Part shown: piece by piece, positions 48,397 to 57,777 of the stretch | How the letters are laid out: every line of letters begins with the position of its first letter | How positions within the stretch are numbered: the first letter of the stretch is position 1 | NCBI GenBank assembly: GCA_027945135.1 | Contig: CP116038.1 | Span: 186,001 to 250,000, forward strand | Origin: Candidatus Phytoplasma oryzae | GTDB lineage: Bacteria; Bacillota_I; Bacilli_A; Acholeplasmatales; Acholeplasmataceae | Length of the DNA: 64,000 nt | Direction: 5' to 3' | Made by a program: the position numbers and the translations under genes | The notes under the pieces: model-generated | Seen by the model: the letters and a program-made list of their open reading frames with translations, nothing else | Databases searched by the model: none | What the model was told of the DNA's origin: nothing

Positions 48397-50148
48397 ATAT
48401 TTTAATTTTAGTTCTCTTGGATTTAGTTTTATTAATTTACGACTAAAAAACAAATTCCAAATATATAAAAATATAAACAATAATACAAATAAATTTATAC
48501 AAATAAAAATAATTCTATATATTGGATGCAAAGAAAATAAACTTATACTTTTTCTGAGCATTTCTTTTGTTGTTAAGAAAAAGTATTTTCTATCACTATC
48601 ATGTTTCTTTAATTCTGAATTATATTCTAAGAAAAATTTATAAATATTTTGATTATTTTTTATATTTTCAGGTAAAATTATTTTTTTATATTTTGTTGAT
48701 ATAAAAGTTAATTGCTCAGAAAAATTTTGTATGCTATCTTTCCAATTTATTAAATATTTTGGCAATTGAAAATATTCTTTTAAACTAGTGAAAAAATTAA
48801 CACTTGTTATACCATTTTTATTTTCATAAAAAAGAATGGGTATGTTGTATTTGAAAATTTGATGAAAAATTAAAAAATATATAAAAGATAATATTGCACA
48901 TATAATTATACATTCTATAAAGAATATTTTTAAAATACTCCATTTATTTGCGCCTAAAAATTTCAAATTTATTACTTCTTGACTTTTATTTTTGACACTT
49001 ATATTAAAAAATTTTGATATTAATAATATAGCAGGTGTAATACTGAATCCTAATGAAATTAAAAAATAAATATTTTCGATTTTTGTTGCTTTGAAGATAA
49101 ATAGAGTTTGTATTTTTTCGAAAATTTCTTTAAATATTAAAAATATTGTAAATTGATTACGGTAAAAAGAAGAATAAGCAACAACATTTATTATTTCGGA
49201 TAAAGTATTAAAAAGAAGCATAATGAATCCTATAAGAGAACCAAACAATAACTTTTTATTATTTTTAAAACTTCTCCAAATCATTTTTAAAATAGTTTTA
49301 AATTTTAAACAACTTGATTTAAATTTAAGATTTTTGAGATTTTTTTTATCTGTAATCTCATTTTGAATATTAAAAATAATATTTTTAGTTATTTCAAAAT
49401 TAGATTCTGAATTATTTTGGATAATATTATTTTTTTGATTTGGTATAATTTTTTTGTTTATTTGTTTTCTTGTAATATCTTTTTTTATTGAACCGTTTTC
49501 TATTTCTATTATGCGATCTGCATATTTGTAAGCATTTAAAATATCATGAGAAATAATTATAACTAATTTTTCTTTTGATATCATTTGAAATTTATCTAAA
49601 ACTTTTTTTTTTGTTATAACATCTAAATTAGAAGTAGGCTCATCGGCTAAAATTATATTAGAATCTTTAATTAATGATCTAATAATATTAATTCTTTGTT
49701 TTTCTCCGCCTGATAAATTTTTGACTAATTCTTTTTTTAATTCAATATCTAAATCAAAATTTTTGAGATAAGAATCTATAATTTCTTCTTCTATTTTTTT
49801 TCCTTGTAACTCTGCACTTAATGCAATATTTTCGTAAACAGTAATATCTTCTATTAGATGTGTATCTTGAAAAGAACAACCCATCATACCATTTCTTAAA
49901 TCATCTATTTTTTTTTGTTTTAAATTAGAAACAAGAACATTATTTATATATAATTGACCAGAGCTTATTTTATCTATTCCTGATATTATTTGACAAAGAG
50001 TAGTTTTGCCTGAACCAGATTTTCCTAAAAGAAAAATCATTCCTTTATTTGGTAAATTAATGGAAAAATCTTTTAATGGCGTTATATATCTATTTACTTT
50101 TTTTTTTTTATTGAAATATGTTTTATATATATTTTTTATTTTTATCAT
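48388..50148 (-). CDS. ABC exporter, ATPase fused to MacB/FtsX-type permease
   Basis: 586 residues. The ATPase domain (1-230) has Walker A GKSGSGKTT (about 42-50), signature NLSGGEKQR and Walker B IILADEPTSNLD, of the LolD/MacB group. After a linker come four membrane helices (about 300-320, 345-365, 400-430 and 555-580) in MacB/FtsX topology, with an external domain between the last two. Such fusions export peptides or lipids, or protect from antimicrobial peptides. A single-chain fusion is less common than two genes. Substrate unknown. Confidence 0.8.
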   Translation of the reverse strand: MIKIKNIYKTYFNKKKKVNRYITPLKDFSINLPNKGMIFLLGKSGSGKTTLCQIISGIDKISSGQLYINNVLVSNLKQKKIDDLRNGMMGCSFQDTHLIEDITVYENIALSAELQGKKIEEEIIDSYLKNFDLDIELKKELVKNLSGGEKQRINIIRSLIKDSNIILADEPTSNLDVITKKKVLDKFQMISKEKLVIIISHDILNAYKYADRIIEIENGSIKKDITRKQINKKIIPNQKNNIIQNNSESNFEITKNIIFNIQNEITDKKNLKNLKFKSSCLKFKTILKMIWRSFKNNKKLLFGSLIGFIMLLFNTLSEIINVVAYSSFYRNQFTIFLIFKEIFEKIQTLFIFKATKIENIYFLISLGFSITPAILLISKFFNISVKNKSQEVINLKFLGANKWSILKIFFIECIIICAILSFIYFLIFHQIFKYNIPILFYENKNGITSVNFFTSLKEYFQLPKYLINWKDSIQNFSEQLTFISTKYKKIILPENIKNNQNIYKFFLEYNSELKKHDSDRKYFFLTTKEMLRKSISLFSLHPIYRIIFICINLFVLLFIFLYIWNLFFSRKLIKLNPRELKLKYSK

Positions 50149-50438
50149 TTTTTACCTAACTTTTCTTGAATTTATTAATTTATATTTTATAATTAAAAAT
50201 ATGAAAATTGAATAATAAATAATACTTAAATAATAAATATTCAATAAATCATAAATATTAAAACTTAATATCAACATAATAACATTATTTATTCAATTTT
50301 TATAATATTTTTTTATTAATTGTATTTTTTTAATTTTTTTATTGTTTTAAAAATTTTTTTATTATTATATTTTATTTTAAACTTAGATTTTATGTTATAA
50401 TTATCTATTAATATAATTTTTTGAAAGAAAGGCTCAAA

Positions 50439-50744
50439 ATGACAGAAAAAATAAAAATAGATTTAGAAAATATTATTCAAAATAATAAAAAAGTTTTAAT
50501 AGATTTTTTTGCTCCTTGGTGTCCTCCTTGTGTTAAATTAATGACTATTTTGGACCAATTAGAAATAAGCAGACCAGATGTTAAATTAGTTAAAATTAAT
50601 TTTGATTTATATAAAGATTTAGTTTCTCAAAATAATGTGAAAAAATTACCTACTTTAATTTTATATAAAGAAGGAAAAAAAATTGATGAAAAAATAGGTT
50701 TTTGTTCTTTTGAAGATTTATTATCTTTTGTGGATCAAAAATAG
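50439..50744 (+). CDS. trxA: Thioredoxin
   Basis: 101 residues, general dithiol-disulfide carrier. The active site is APWCPPCVKL (CPPC) rather than the usual CGPC; the rest is canonical, including the cis-proline in KKLPTLILYKEGK. ATG 50439 is preferred to an upstream TTG (50421) because GAAAGG (50427-50432) is correctly spaced to it. Probably reduces NrdF/NrdE and supports Spx-type redox control. Confidence 0.9.
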   Translation: MTEKIKIDLENIIQNNKKVLIDFFAPWCPPCVKLMTILDQLEISRPDVKLVKINFDLYKDLVSQNNVKKLPTLILYKEGKKIDEKIGFCSFEDLLSFVDQK

Positions 50745-50794
50745 TTAAATTTAAGATTCATTATAATATAAAAATTTAAAAAGGTTTTATAATT

Positions 50795-51655
50795 ATGAAT
50801 GGTTTTTTTTTAGTTTATAAAAAAAAAGGAATAACATCGCATAATACTATTAAACAAATTAAAAAAAAATTTAATTTTAAAAAAGTAGGTCATACAGGAA
50901 CTTTAGATCCTTTTGCCGAAGGTCTTTTAATTGTTTTAGTGAATAATTTTACGAAATTAGCTTTTTTGTTTGATAATTTAGATAAAAAATATGAAGGTGT
51001 TATGATTTTTAATAAAAATTATGATACTTTAGATATAACTGGTAATTTGATAGAAGAAAAATTTAATATTGTTTTAAAACCAGAAATTATTCAAGAAAAT
51101 TTTTCTTTTTTTGATAAAAAAATATATTTACAAATACCTCCTATGTATTCAGCTATTAAGATTAAAGGACAAAAAATGTATAATTTAGCTAAAAAAGGTG
51201 TTAAAATTAATATTCCTCCTAGAAAAGTTCATATTTATGATTTAAAAATATTATCTTTTTTATCAGAAAATAAAGTTAAATTTTATACTAAAGTTTCAAA
51301 AGGAACTTATGTGCGTAGTTTAGCTAGAGATATAGGTATAAAAATGAATACTTTTGGTTGTTTACAAAAGTTAGTTAGGATTAATATAGGAAATTATTGT
51401 TTGACAAAATCTAAATATGCTGATTTAATAGAAATTAAAGATCTTATTTGTAAAAAGGATTTATTCAAAAAATATCTTAAAATTCAGCTTAATTCATATC
51501 TTATAAAATTAGTAAAAAACGGAATTTATTTAGATCATAGACAAATTAAAACTAATAAACCTTTTATTGTTTTAGATGAAAATAACAAATGGGTCGCTTA
51601 TTATGAACCTATAAAAGATAAAGATAATACATATTTTCCTAAATTTTTTTTCTAA
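50795..51655 (+). CDS. truB: tRNA pseudouridine-55 synthase
   Basis: Makes pseudouridine 55 in the T loop of tRNAs; 286 residues. HTGTLDPFAEGLLIVLV (about 34-50) carries the catalytic aspartate; KKYEGVMIF, QIPPMYSAIKIKGQKMY and KGTYVRSLARDIG follow in family order. Of interest because the tRNA-Trp intron disrupts the very arm this enzyme recognises, so modification should follow splicing (inference). It ends 18 bases from the convergent nfo gene. Confidence 0.93.
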   Translation: MNGFFLVYKKKGITSHNTIKQIKKKFNFKKVGHTGTLDPFAEGLLIVLVNNFTKLAFLFDNLDKKYEGVMIFNKNYDTLDITGNLIEEKFNIVLKPEIIQENFSFFDKKIYLQIPPMYSAIKIKGQKMYNLAKKGVKINIPPRKVHIYDLKILSFLSENKVKFYTKVSKGTYVRSLARDIGIKMNTFGCLQKLVRINIGNYCLTKSKYADLIEIKDLICKKDLFKKYLKIQLNSYLIKLVKNGIYLDHRQIKTNKPFIVLDENNKWVAYYEPIKDKDNTYFPKFFF

Positions 51656-51673
51656 TTTTATTTATAATTTTTT

Positions 51674-52555
51674 TTATAAAAATATTTTTTTTAATGTCGG
51701 ATTAAATTTTTTTTTTTTAATCATTTTAATTTCTTCTTTGTAAGGGGGATAACCATTAATAAAAGGAGTTTCCAGTATTTTAGGTAAATTTATAAATTTA
51801 GGTTCAAATATTATTTTAATCAATGCATCAAATCCTATTTTTCCAAAACCAATATTTTCATGACGATCTTTTTTATGACCTAAAAAATTTTTCGAATCAT
51901 TTATATGAAAAACATCTAGATAATCAAAACCAATAATCTTCTCAAATTCATTCATAACTGATTCCCAATTATTTTTTATATCATATCCTGAATCAAAAAC
52001 ATGACATGTATCAAAACAAACTGAAATTCTTTTTTTATTTTTAATTAAATTGATAATGTTTTGAATTTCTTTAAAACAACACCCTATTTCGTTTCCTTTA
52101 CCAGACATGGTTTCTATAGATATTTTTGTATTAATTTGATGAGTGTTTTGTATGATTTGATTTATTCCTTCTGCTATCCAATTTATTGCTTCTTTTCTAT
52201 TTTTATTTATAGCATTACCAGGATGTAAAACCATTGTATTAATTTGCATATGATGAAATCTATAAATTTCTTGAGTTAAAAAATTAATAGCAAATTTTCT
52301 TTTTTCTATTAAAGGATTAGCTAAATTTACTATATAAGGCGCATGTCCTATTAAATTTTTTGTATCAATATTATTTTTTTTCATTTTTTCTATAGTTTTT
52401 TCAATATTAGCTTCTTTTAAATCTATTCTTTTTGTGTTTTGAGGAGCTCCTGAATAAATCATAAAAGTGTTAGCATCGAAAGATAAGGCTTCTTTTAAAG
52501 AACATAAATAAAATAAAGGTTTTTTAAAAGATACATGACTACCAATTTTGATCAT
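51674..52555 (-). CDS. nfo: Endonuclease IV (AP endonuclease)
   Basis: Cleaves abasic sites in base-excision repair; 293 residues, standard. Zinc ligands are in VLHPGN, SIETMSGKGNEIG, CFDTCHVFDSGYD and FHINDSK, with ILETP near the end. IGSHVSF at the start is typical. It follows the DEAD-box gene on the same strand by 16 bases. Confidence 0.95.
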   Translation of the reverse strand: MIKIGSHVSFKKPLFYLCSLKEALSFDANTFMIYSGAPQNTKRIDLKEANIEKTIEKMKKNNIDTKNLIGHAPYIVNLANPLIEKRKFAINFLTQEIYRFHHMQINTMVLHPGNAINKNRKEAINWIAEGINQIIQNTHQINTKISIETMSGKGNEIGCCFKEIQNIINLIKNKKRISVCFDTCHVFDSGYDIKNNWESVMNEFEKIIGFDYLDVFHINDSKNFLGHKKDRHENIGFGKIGFDALIKIIFEPKFINLPKILETPFINGYPPYKEEIKMIKKKKFNPTLKKIFL

Positions 52556-52571
52556 TTGTTTCTCTTCTTTT

Positions 52572-53705
52572 TTAAATAAATTTTTTTTTATATTTTTTTT
52601 TTATTAAATTTTTTTTATTTTTTATTATTTTAGGAATTATAGATGAAACATTAATATTATTTTTTTTTTTTATTTTTATTAAATATTTTTTTTCTTCATC
52701 ATTATAAAATAAAATAATATCAGATTTTTCTCCTGTTCTTCCTGCTCTACCGTTTCTATGTTTAAAAAAATCTAAGTTTTTAATTGGTAAGTCATAATGT
52801 ATAATTACAGAAATATTTTTGATATCTAATCCTCTAGAAGCTAAATCGCTAGTTATAATATATTGATATCTATTTTTTTTAATTTCTATTATTTTTCTTT
52901 TTCTTTCTTTAACAGATAAATTAGAAGAAAAATTCAAAATATTTAATTTTTTTTTTTTTAAAAAATCGTAAACATTAGATTGATCTTTTTTATGTGAAAC
53001 AAAAATAAAAGCTAAAAAAGGATTTATTTTTTCTATTACATTTATTAAATCTTTTAAACGATTATTTTTATCACTTTTAAAAATATGAAAATTTAAATTT
53101 GATTTATGTTTATGATTAACATTTATAAAAAGAGATTTTCCGAAATTTTTATTAATAAAAGGTTCCATTTTTTTATCAAGAGTAGCTGATGAAAGTAAAA
53201 TTTTAGGTTTCCATTTAGATAATAAAATTTTTATTAAAGATAAAGATTTTTTTTCAAAAAACATATCTGCTTCATCTAAGACTAAAAACGAAGATTTATA
53301 TATGTTAATTTTTTTTAAAATATGAGCATATTCAAATAACTTGCTTAAGGTTGTTATAATTATAGAAGGTTGTTTTTTTTTAAGTTTTAAATATGTTTTA
53401 GTTCTGTTCATACCTCCAAAAAAAATTTTTATTTTGTCTTTTCTATTTTCTATTTGAATAATCATTTCAAAAATTTGCAAAACTAATTCGTTTGTGGGTG
53501 CTAATATTATAGCTTGTATAATATTTAATTCCCAATTTATTTGACTTAAAATAGGTAATAAATAGGCATGTGTTTTTCCAGTTCCTGTTGGTGCAATACA
53601 TACTAAATTTAATTTTTTATTAAAATTTCGGAATACTTCTTCTTGTATAGGTGTTGTTTGTTTAAAATTTAATTTTTCTATTTTTGTTTTTATATATTCT
53701 TGCAT
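52572..53705 (-). CDS. DEAD-box RNA helicase
   Basis: 377 residues, the bare two-domain helicase core without a C-terminal RNA-binding extension. Q-motif region FKQTTPIQEEVF (about 14-25), motif I APTGTGKTHA (about 39-48), motif II DEAD (about 145-148), motif III SSAT, and motif VI HRNGRAGRTG are visible. Likely roles are mRNA turnover or ribosome assembly, as for CshA/CshB. In a cell with group II-like introns, helicases of this class can assist RNA folding; no direct evidence here. Confidence 0.9.
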   Translation of the reverse strand: MQEYIKTKIEKLNFKQTTPIQEEVFRNFNKKLNLVCIAPTGTGKTHAYLLPILSQINWELNIIQAIILAPTNELVLQIFEMIIQIENRKDKIKIFFGGMNRTKTYLKLKKKQPSIIITTLSKLFEYAHILKKINIYKSSFLVLDEADMFFEKKSLSLIKILLSKWKPKILLSSATLDKKMEPFINKNFGKSLFINVNHKHKSNLNFHIFKSDKNNRLKDLINVIEKINPFLAFIFVSHKKDQSNVYDFLKKKKLNILNFSSNLSVKERKRKIIEIKKNRYQYIITSDLASRGLDIKNISVIIHYDLPIKNLDFFKHRNGRAGRTGEKSDIILFYNDEEKKYLIKIKKKNNINVSSIIPKIIKNKKNLIKKKYKKKFI

Positions 53706-53810
53706 TTTTATTAATTTAAAATCCTTATTTATTCGAAAATTAGGTTAAATATAAAAAAATATTTAATAATCAATATTAAATGTAAAATTATCAATTTTAA
53801 TTATAAATAA

Positions 53811-53849
53811 AAAAATGAGTTTTTAATATTTAATTAAAAGCTCATTTTT
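53811..53849 (-). terminator. Terminator overlapping the 3' end of nusB
   Basis: Stem AAAAATGAG/CTCATTTTT extended by an AT-rich inner helix. The left arm of the minus-strand hairpin encodes the last codons of nusB, and the stop lies in the loop region. Confidence 0.7.
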
Positions 53850-54242
53850 ATTTTTTTTAATATAATTAAAAATTAAATGTAATAATTTATTATTAAATTT
53901 ATGCTGTTTTTCATTATCTAATGAAGAATATTCTTTAGTTATTTCAATAGCTTCATTTATAATTATTTTATGAGATTTTTTATTTTCTAATAATTCCATA
54001 GTTGCTAGTCTTATTATAGCTTTATCTACTCTATTTAATCTATCTAATTTATAATTGTATAAATTTTTTTTAATAATATAATCAATTAAATTTATATTTT
54101 TTATGATAATTTTAAATAAAGCTACATTAGAAAAATTATCCTTATTTTCATTTTTTATTTCGTTTTGATAAAAATCATATTGATATAAGCTTTGCATAAT
54201 ATTTATTTTTAATTTTCTTATATTTTTAATATAAACATTCAT
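53823..54242 (-). CDS. nusB: Transcription antitermination factor NusB
   Basis: 139 residues, all-helical RNA-binding protein that, with S10 (NusE), supports rRNA transcription. LKINIMQSLYQYDF at the start, LDRLNRVDKAIIRLATMELL (about 67-86) and HKIIINEAIEITKEYS (about 91-106) are the family's conserved helices. Its last codons lie inside the terminator hairpin at 53811-53849. Confidence 0.88.
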   Translation of the reverse strand: MNVYIKNIRKLKINIMQSLYQYDFYQNEIKNENKDNFSNVALFKIIIKNINLIDYIIKKNLYNYKLDRLNRVDKAIIRLATMELLENKKSHKIIINEAIEITKEYSSLDNEKQHKFNNKLLHLIFNYIKKNKNELLIKY

Positions 54243-54366
54243 AAATTTCTTTCTTCTTTTTTTTATTATTTTTTTAAAATTAATAAAAAAATTTTTATTT
54301 TAATTTATTTTTTATTTTATAAATGGATATATTATAAAATTAGTTAAAATATAATAATTTAATTTT

Positions 54367-55011
54367 TTATTTTTTATTTAAAAATTTTTCAAAAAAATTT
54401 TCATTTAAATTCTCAGATGCTTGTTCCCAATTTATTATATTAAAAAAACTTTCTATATAAGAAGCACGGTTATTTTTATAAAATAGATAATAAGCATGTT
54501 CCCAAACATCTAATCCTATTATAGGTCTACCAATATTTACTACAGTTTCTTGATTAATTGTAGAAACAATCTGGAGTTCGTTTTTCAAATTTAATATTAA
54601 CCATATCCAACCACTACCAAATAGTTTTTGGGCTTGAACTGCGAATAAATCTTTAAAATTTTCTAAATTTTGAAAATTATTCATGATTAATTCTTTTAAT
54701 TTCGTTGATAATTGATCATATTCATTTTGATTTCTTTTTTTTAATATTTTCCAAAAAAAAGAATGATTTAAAAAACCTCCACCATTGTTTTGAACAGATA
54801 ATCTTATATCTTCGGGTATTAAAAAAGGTTTTTTTAATAAAGTAATTAAATCTGTATTTAAATTAGGATATTGCGAAAGAGAATTATTCAAATTATTTAA
54901 ATAATTTTGATGATGTTTTGTGTAATGCAGTTCCATAGTTTCTCTATCTATAAAAGGTTCTAAATTATTATATTCATAACCAAGTTCTGGTAAACTATAT
55001 TTTTTTATCAT
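54367..55011 (-). CDS. sodA: Superoxide dismutase (Fe/Mn)
   Basis: 214 residues. Metal ligands are in the expected places: LHYTKHHQNYL (first histidine), FLNHSFFWKIL (second), and GLDVWEHAYYL with aspartate and histidine. LFGSGWIWLIL is the metal-selecting stretch. SOD is one of few antioxidant enzymes kept by phytoplasmas and may counter plant and insect oxidative bursts. It has an isolated position with an AT-rich gap of nearly 800 bases upstream. Confidence 0.95.
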   Translation of the reverse strand: MIKKYSLPELGYEYNNLEPFIDRETMELHYTKHHQNYLNNLNNSLSQYPNLNTDLITLLKKPFLIPEDIRLSVQNNGGGFLNHSFFWKILKKRNQNEYDQLSTKLKELIMNNFQNLENFKDLFAVQAQKLFGSGWIWLILNLKNELQIVSTINQETVVNIGRPIIGLDVWEHAYYLFYKNNRASYIESFFNIINWEQASENLNENFFEKFLNKK

Positions 55012-55802
55012 AAAAACCTCTTTTTTATTAAACTTTAAACTCTTAAATCTAATTTCTTAAAGAATTTTTAATTTCCATTGAAAAATATATAATTAGATAA
55101 AATATTGTTATTTTATTTATTTTAAAATATTTTTACTTAAAAAATTATTTTACAAATTTAATTAAATAAATTAATAAATCATATATAAATAAAAATAAAT
55201 CATATATATATGATTTAAATTAAATCTAATCTTCTAATTTTAATAGAAATAAAAATAATGTTAAATTAATTAATTTTAAATTAATTATTAATAAATTATT
55301 GAATTAACTAAAATATTCTATCTTAAATAATAATTTATTCAAAGATATTTTTTTGAAGGTATTTATAAATACATTATAACAATTTTAAATATAATTTCCA
55401 ATTTATTTTATGCTAAAAATTTTTTTCTCAATTACTTTATTTTTAATAAATTTATTTATTATTCTGATTTTTTTTATTAATAAAAATTTAAATGTTATAA
55501 ATATTAAAAAGATTAATATAAATTATTAAAAAAGTTTTGACCTTAAACCTTTATCTTATAAATAAATTTTCTATAATAAATACATTTTTTTTAAGGTTTA
55601 TATATAAATTTTAAATATTTCTATTAAGAATTTTAGCAATAATATTAATATAAATAAATAAAAAAATAAGTATCTATTAACTTTTTTTTTAAAATCAACT
55701 AGTTAATAAATACTTATATTTTTAAACTACTTATTATATAGACAATGCAAATTAATTCATTAATTTTTTAATAAAATAAATTTCAAATATTTTATATATT
55801 TA
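55012..55802. other. Gap between sodA and the accessory region
   Basis: 791 bases. Contains the terminator at 55666-55717 and a weak inverted repeat AAACCTT/AAGGTTT (55545-55551 with 55593-55599). No gene visible. It marks the change from core genes to the accessory segment. Confidence 0.45.
55666..55717 (-). terminator. Terminator of the 309-residue membrane protein gene
   Basis: Stem of 17 positions with two mismatches (55666-55682 with 55701-55717, around ATAAGTA/TACTTAT and ATTAACT/AGTTAAT), 85 bases past the gene end, with a T-rich tract following on the minus strand. Confidence 0.6.
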
Positions 55803-56732
55803 TTAATTATCTTTTTTCATCGATTTTTTTAAAATTATTTTTTTTTTAATTGTATATAAAAAAGGAATTATTAATATTAAAAAAATTAATAAAAAACAAC
55901 TATTTATAAAAACACCTAAAAAACCTTGTTGTGTGGAATAATTCTTCATTTTAAACAAATTAAAAAAAACACTGCTGATAATAGATTTTTGATCCGGAGA
56001 TATTAAATTATAAGGATAAAAAGATAAATAAATAGAAGAAAAAAGATAAAATAAGGGATGTATTAAAGCATAATAAGCTTTTTTAAGTTTTAAAAAAGAA
56101 TTATCAAGAGAAAAAGAAGAACAAAAATAAAAAATAGTATAAAATACAGGAATATATAAATGTTCAAAAAGACTTATTGTTAAAAATTGATATTTCATTT
56201 TTTTTATTTCTTCAAATTGATTTTCTATGAAATTCCAAACAAAATTTGTTAATAAAATATCAATTAAAGCAATAAAAGAAAATAATGAATAATATTTATT
56301 TTTTTTAAAAGAAGTTAAGCTTAAAAATAAAACAATCATAATTAAAAAATTACTTTGACTAGTAAAAAGGTAAAAAGTATTAATAAAAATATTATACGTC
56401 AATATTTTAATATTTTGTATCCATTCATATTTTGATAAATATAACAATATATGCATTTTTGATAACAATTCCTGAATTAATTCTTTTGAAGATATTTTGT
56501 CAGGATTTATTGTTTTTAACCAGAGTGAAATATATGGTATAGTAACAACTTTATATATATATAATTTTAAAACATAATTTGTATAAACTATTGCTAAAAA
56601 AATTAATAAAAAAAATTTTTTATACTTTGTTTTTATTATTTTTTTTATTTTAAATATTATTTTTTTTATTTTAAATATTAAATTTTTATTTAAAATATTA
56701 AATTTATTTAAAATATTAAATTTATTCTTCAT
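55803..56732 (-). CDS. Polytopic membrane protein, unknown
   Basis: 309 residues with about six hydrophobic segments (near 40-60, 125-145, 150-170, 190-210, 225-245 and 275-297). I recognise no family. The N-terminus is made of short repeats: KFNILN twice, then KIKKIIF units, encoded by 18- and 21-nt tandem repeats at 56638-56726, so its length probably varies between strains. It is followed by a terminator and lies beside a secreted-protein gene on the same strand. Confidence 0.6.
   Translation of the reverse strand: MKNKFNILNKFNILNKNLIFKIKKIIFKIKKIIKTKYKKFFLLIFLAIVYTNYVLKLYIYKVVTIPYISLWLKTINPDKISSKELIQELLSKMHILLYLSKYEWIQNIKILTYNIFINTFYLFTSQSNFLIMIVLFLSLTSFKKNKYYSLFSFIALIDILLTNFVWNFIENQFEEIKKMKYQFLTISLFEHLYIPVFYTIFYFCSSFSLDNSFLKLKKAYYALIHPLFYLFSSIYLSFYPYNLISPDQKSIISSVFFNLFKMKNYSTQQGFLGVFINSCFLLIFLILIIPFLYTIKKKIILKKSMKKDN
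56638..56726. repeat. 18- and 21-nt tandem repeats in a coding start
   Basis: Two 21-nt units and two to three 18-nt units make up the first 35 codons of the minus-strand membrane protein. Both unit lengths are multiples of three, so copy changes keep the frame. Confidence 0.6.
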
Positions 56733-56904
56733 ATTATTATCCTTTTTAATATGTGGAATATTATTATTTTATTTTAAAAAAATATTATCTGTTTTTTTAA
56801 AGTTTAAATATGAATAAATCTTCCTTTTTCATTTTTTTATTTTATTTTTTCATATAAATTAATAACATAAATTAGTTTTTAATATAAATTAATATAAATT
56901 AATT

Positions 56905-57777
56905 TCATATTTGTTTAATATGAAATAAAAGTATAGAATAAAATGATTGAGCAATTTCATTTTCTAAAATTTTTATCATTTCTTGTGTTTTTGTGTCTGT
57001 GTCTTTTTCGAAATCTTCTTTTTCGAAATCTATAGATATAAAATCATCTGTATTTATTTCATATTTGATTGCTTTATTTATTTCATCATATTTCATATCA
57101 TATTTTATTTCGCTATTTATTTCATATTTTATTTCGTTATTTATTTCATATTTTATTTCGTTATTTATTTCATATTTTATTTCGTATTGATCGGATACAG
57201 AATTAAATAATTCAAATATTTCATTTCCTATATCTGAATTAAATTTTGTTAATTCTATTTTTTCATATAATCTTAGAAATTGTTGGGATAAATTATAAAA
57301 ATCAATTTTATAATTATCTTTGTATTTTTTGAATATAGAATTATTAGATTCATATATTTCATCTTGTATATCTTTATATTTTTTATTTTCTGTATCTATA
57401 TATTTTTCAATTGTATTATTTGATTTATCAGATAAATAATATTCGAAACTATGCACAATAATTTTACATTTTTCTAATATCGAAAGAATTTTATCTTTTT
57501 CTAATATGGCATTAGTTTTTTCATATATTTCATTATCTAACATTATCATTATTTTTATTAATTCTTTTTCTTCGTCATTCAAATCTTTTGATCTATCTTT
57601 AAATTCTGTAATTTCATTTTTTTTTATAACAATTGGCTTTATTTTTGAAAAAGCCCAAACATTATTATTTTTTAAAGATAAACATATAAAAAGTATATTT
57701 ATGATACATAAAAGTTTAAATAAATTTTTAATTAATTTTAATTTTAAATTAAAATTAAAAGCGTTTTTTGAATTCAT
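56905..57777 (-). CDS. Candidate secreted protein with internal 8-residue repeats
   Basis: 290 residues, family not recognised. Signal peptide: basic start, hydrophobic core about 20-36 (LLCIINILFICLSL), likely cut after NNVWA at about 43. The mature chain is acidic and helical with the repeat KYEINNEI three to four times (about 198-230), encoded by three 24-nt units at 57111-57182. In-frame repeats and secretion suggest a surface or host-directed protein under variable selection. No effector family identified. Confidence 0.6.
   Translation of the reverse strand: MNSKNAFNFNLKLKLIKNLFKLLCIINILFICLSLKNNNVWAFSKIKPIVIKKNEITEFKDRSKDLNDEEKELIKIMIMLDNEIYEKTNAILEKDKILSILEKCKIIVHSFEYYLSDKSNNTIEKYIDTENKKYKDIQDEIYESNNSIFKKYKDNYKIDFYNLSQQFLRLYEKIELTKFNSDIGNEIFELFNSVSDQYEIKYEINNEIKYEINNEIKYEINSEIKYDMKYDEINKAIKYEINTDDFISIDFEKEDFEKDTDTKTQEMIKILENEIAQSFYSILLFHIKQI
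57111..57182. repeat. Three 24-nt tandem repeats, in frame
   Basis: Units 57111-57134, 57135-57158 and 57159-57182 differ by one base and encode the 8-residue repeat of the secreted protein; partial units flank them. Confidence 0.9.

Noticed and set aside
56983-57210. Repetitive plus-strand frames of 65-75 codons
   Set aside because: They read the 24-nt repeats of the minus-strand secreted protein in antisense; the minus strand has the signal peptide and the longer frame.
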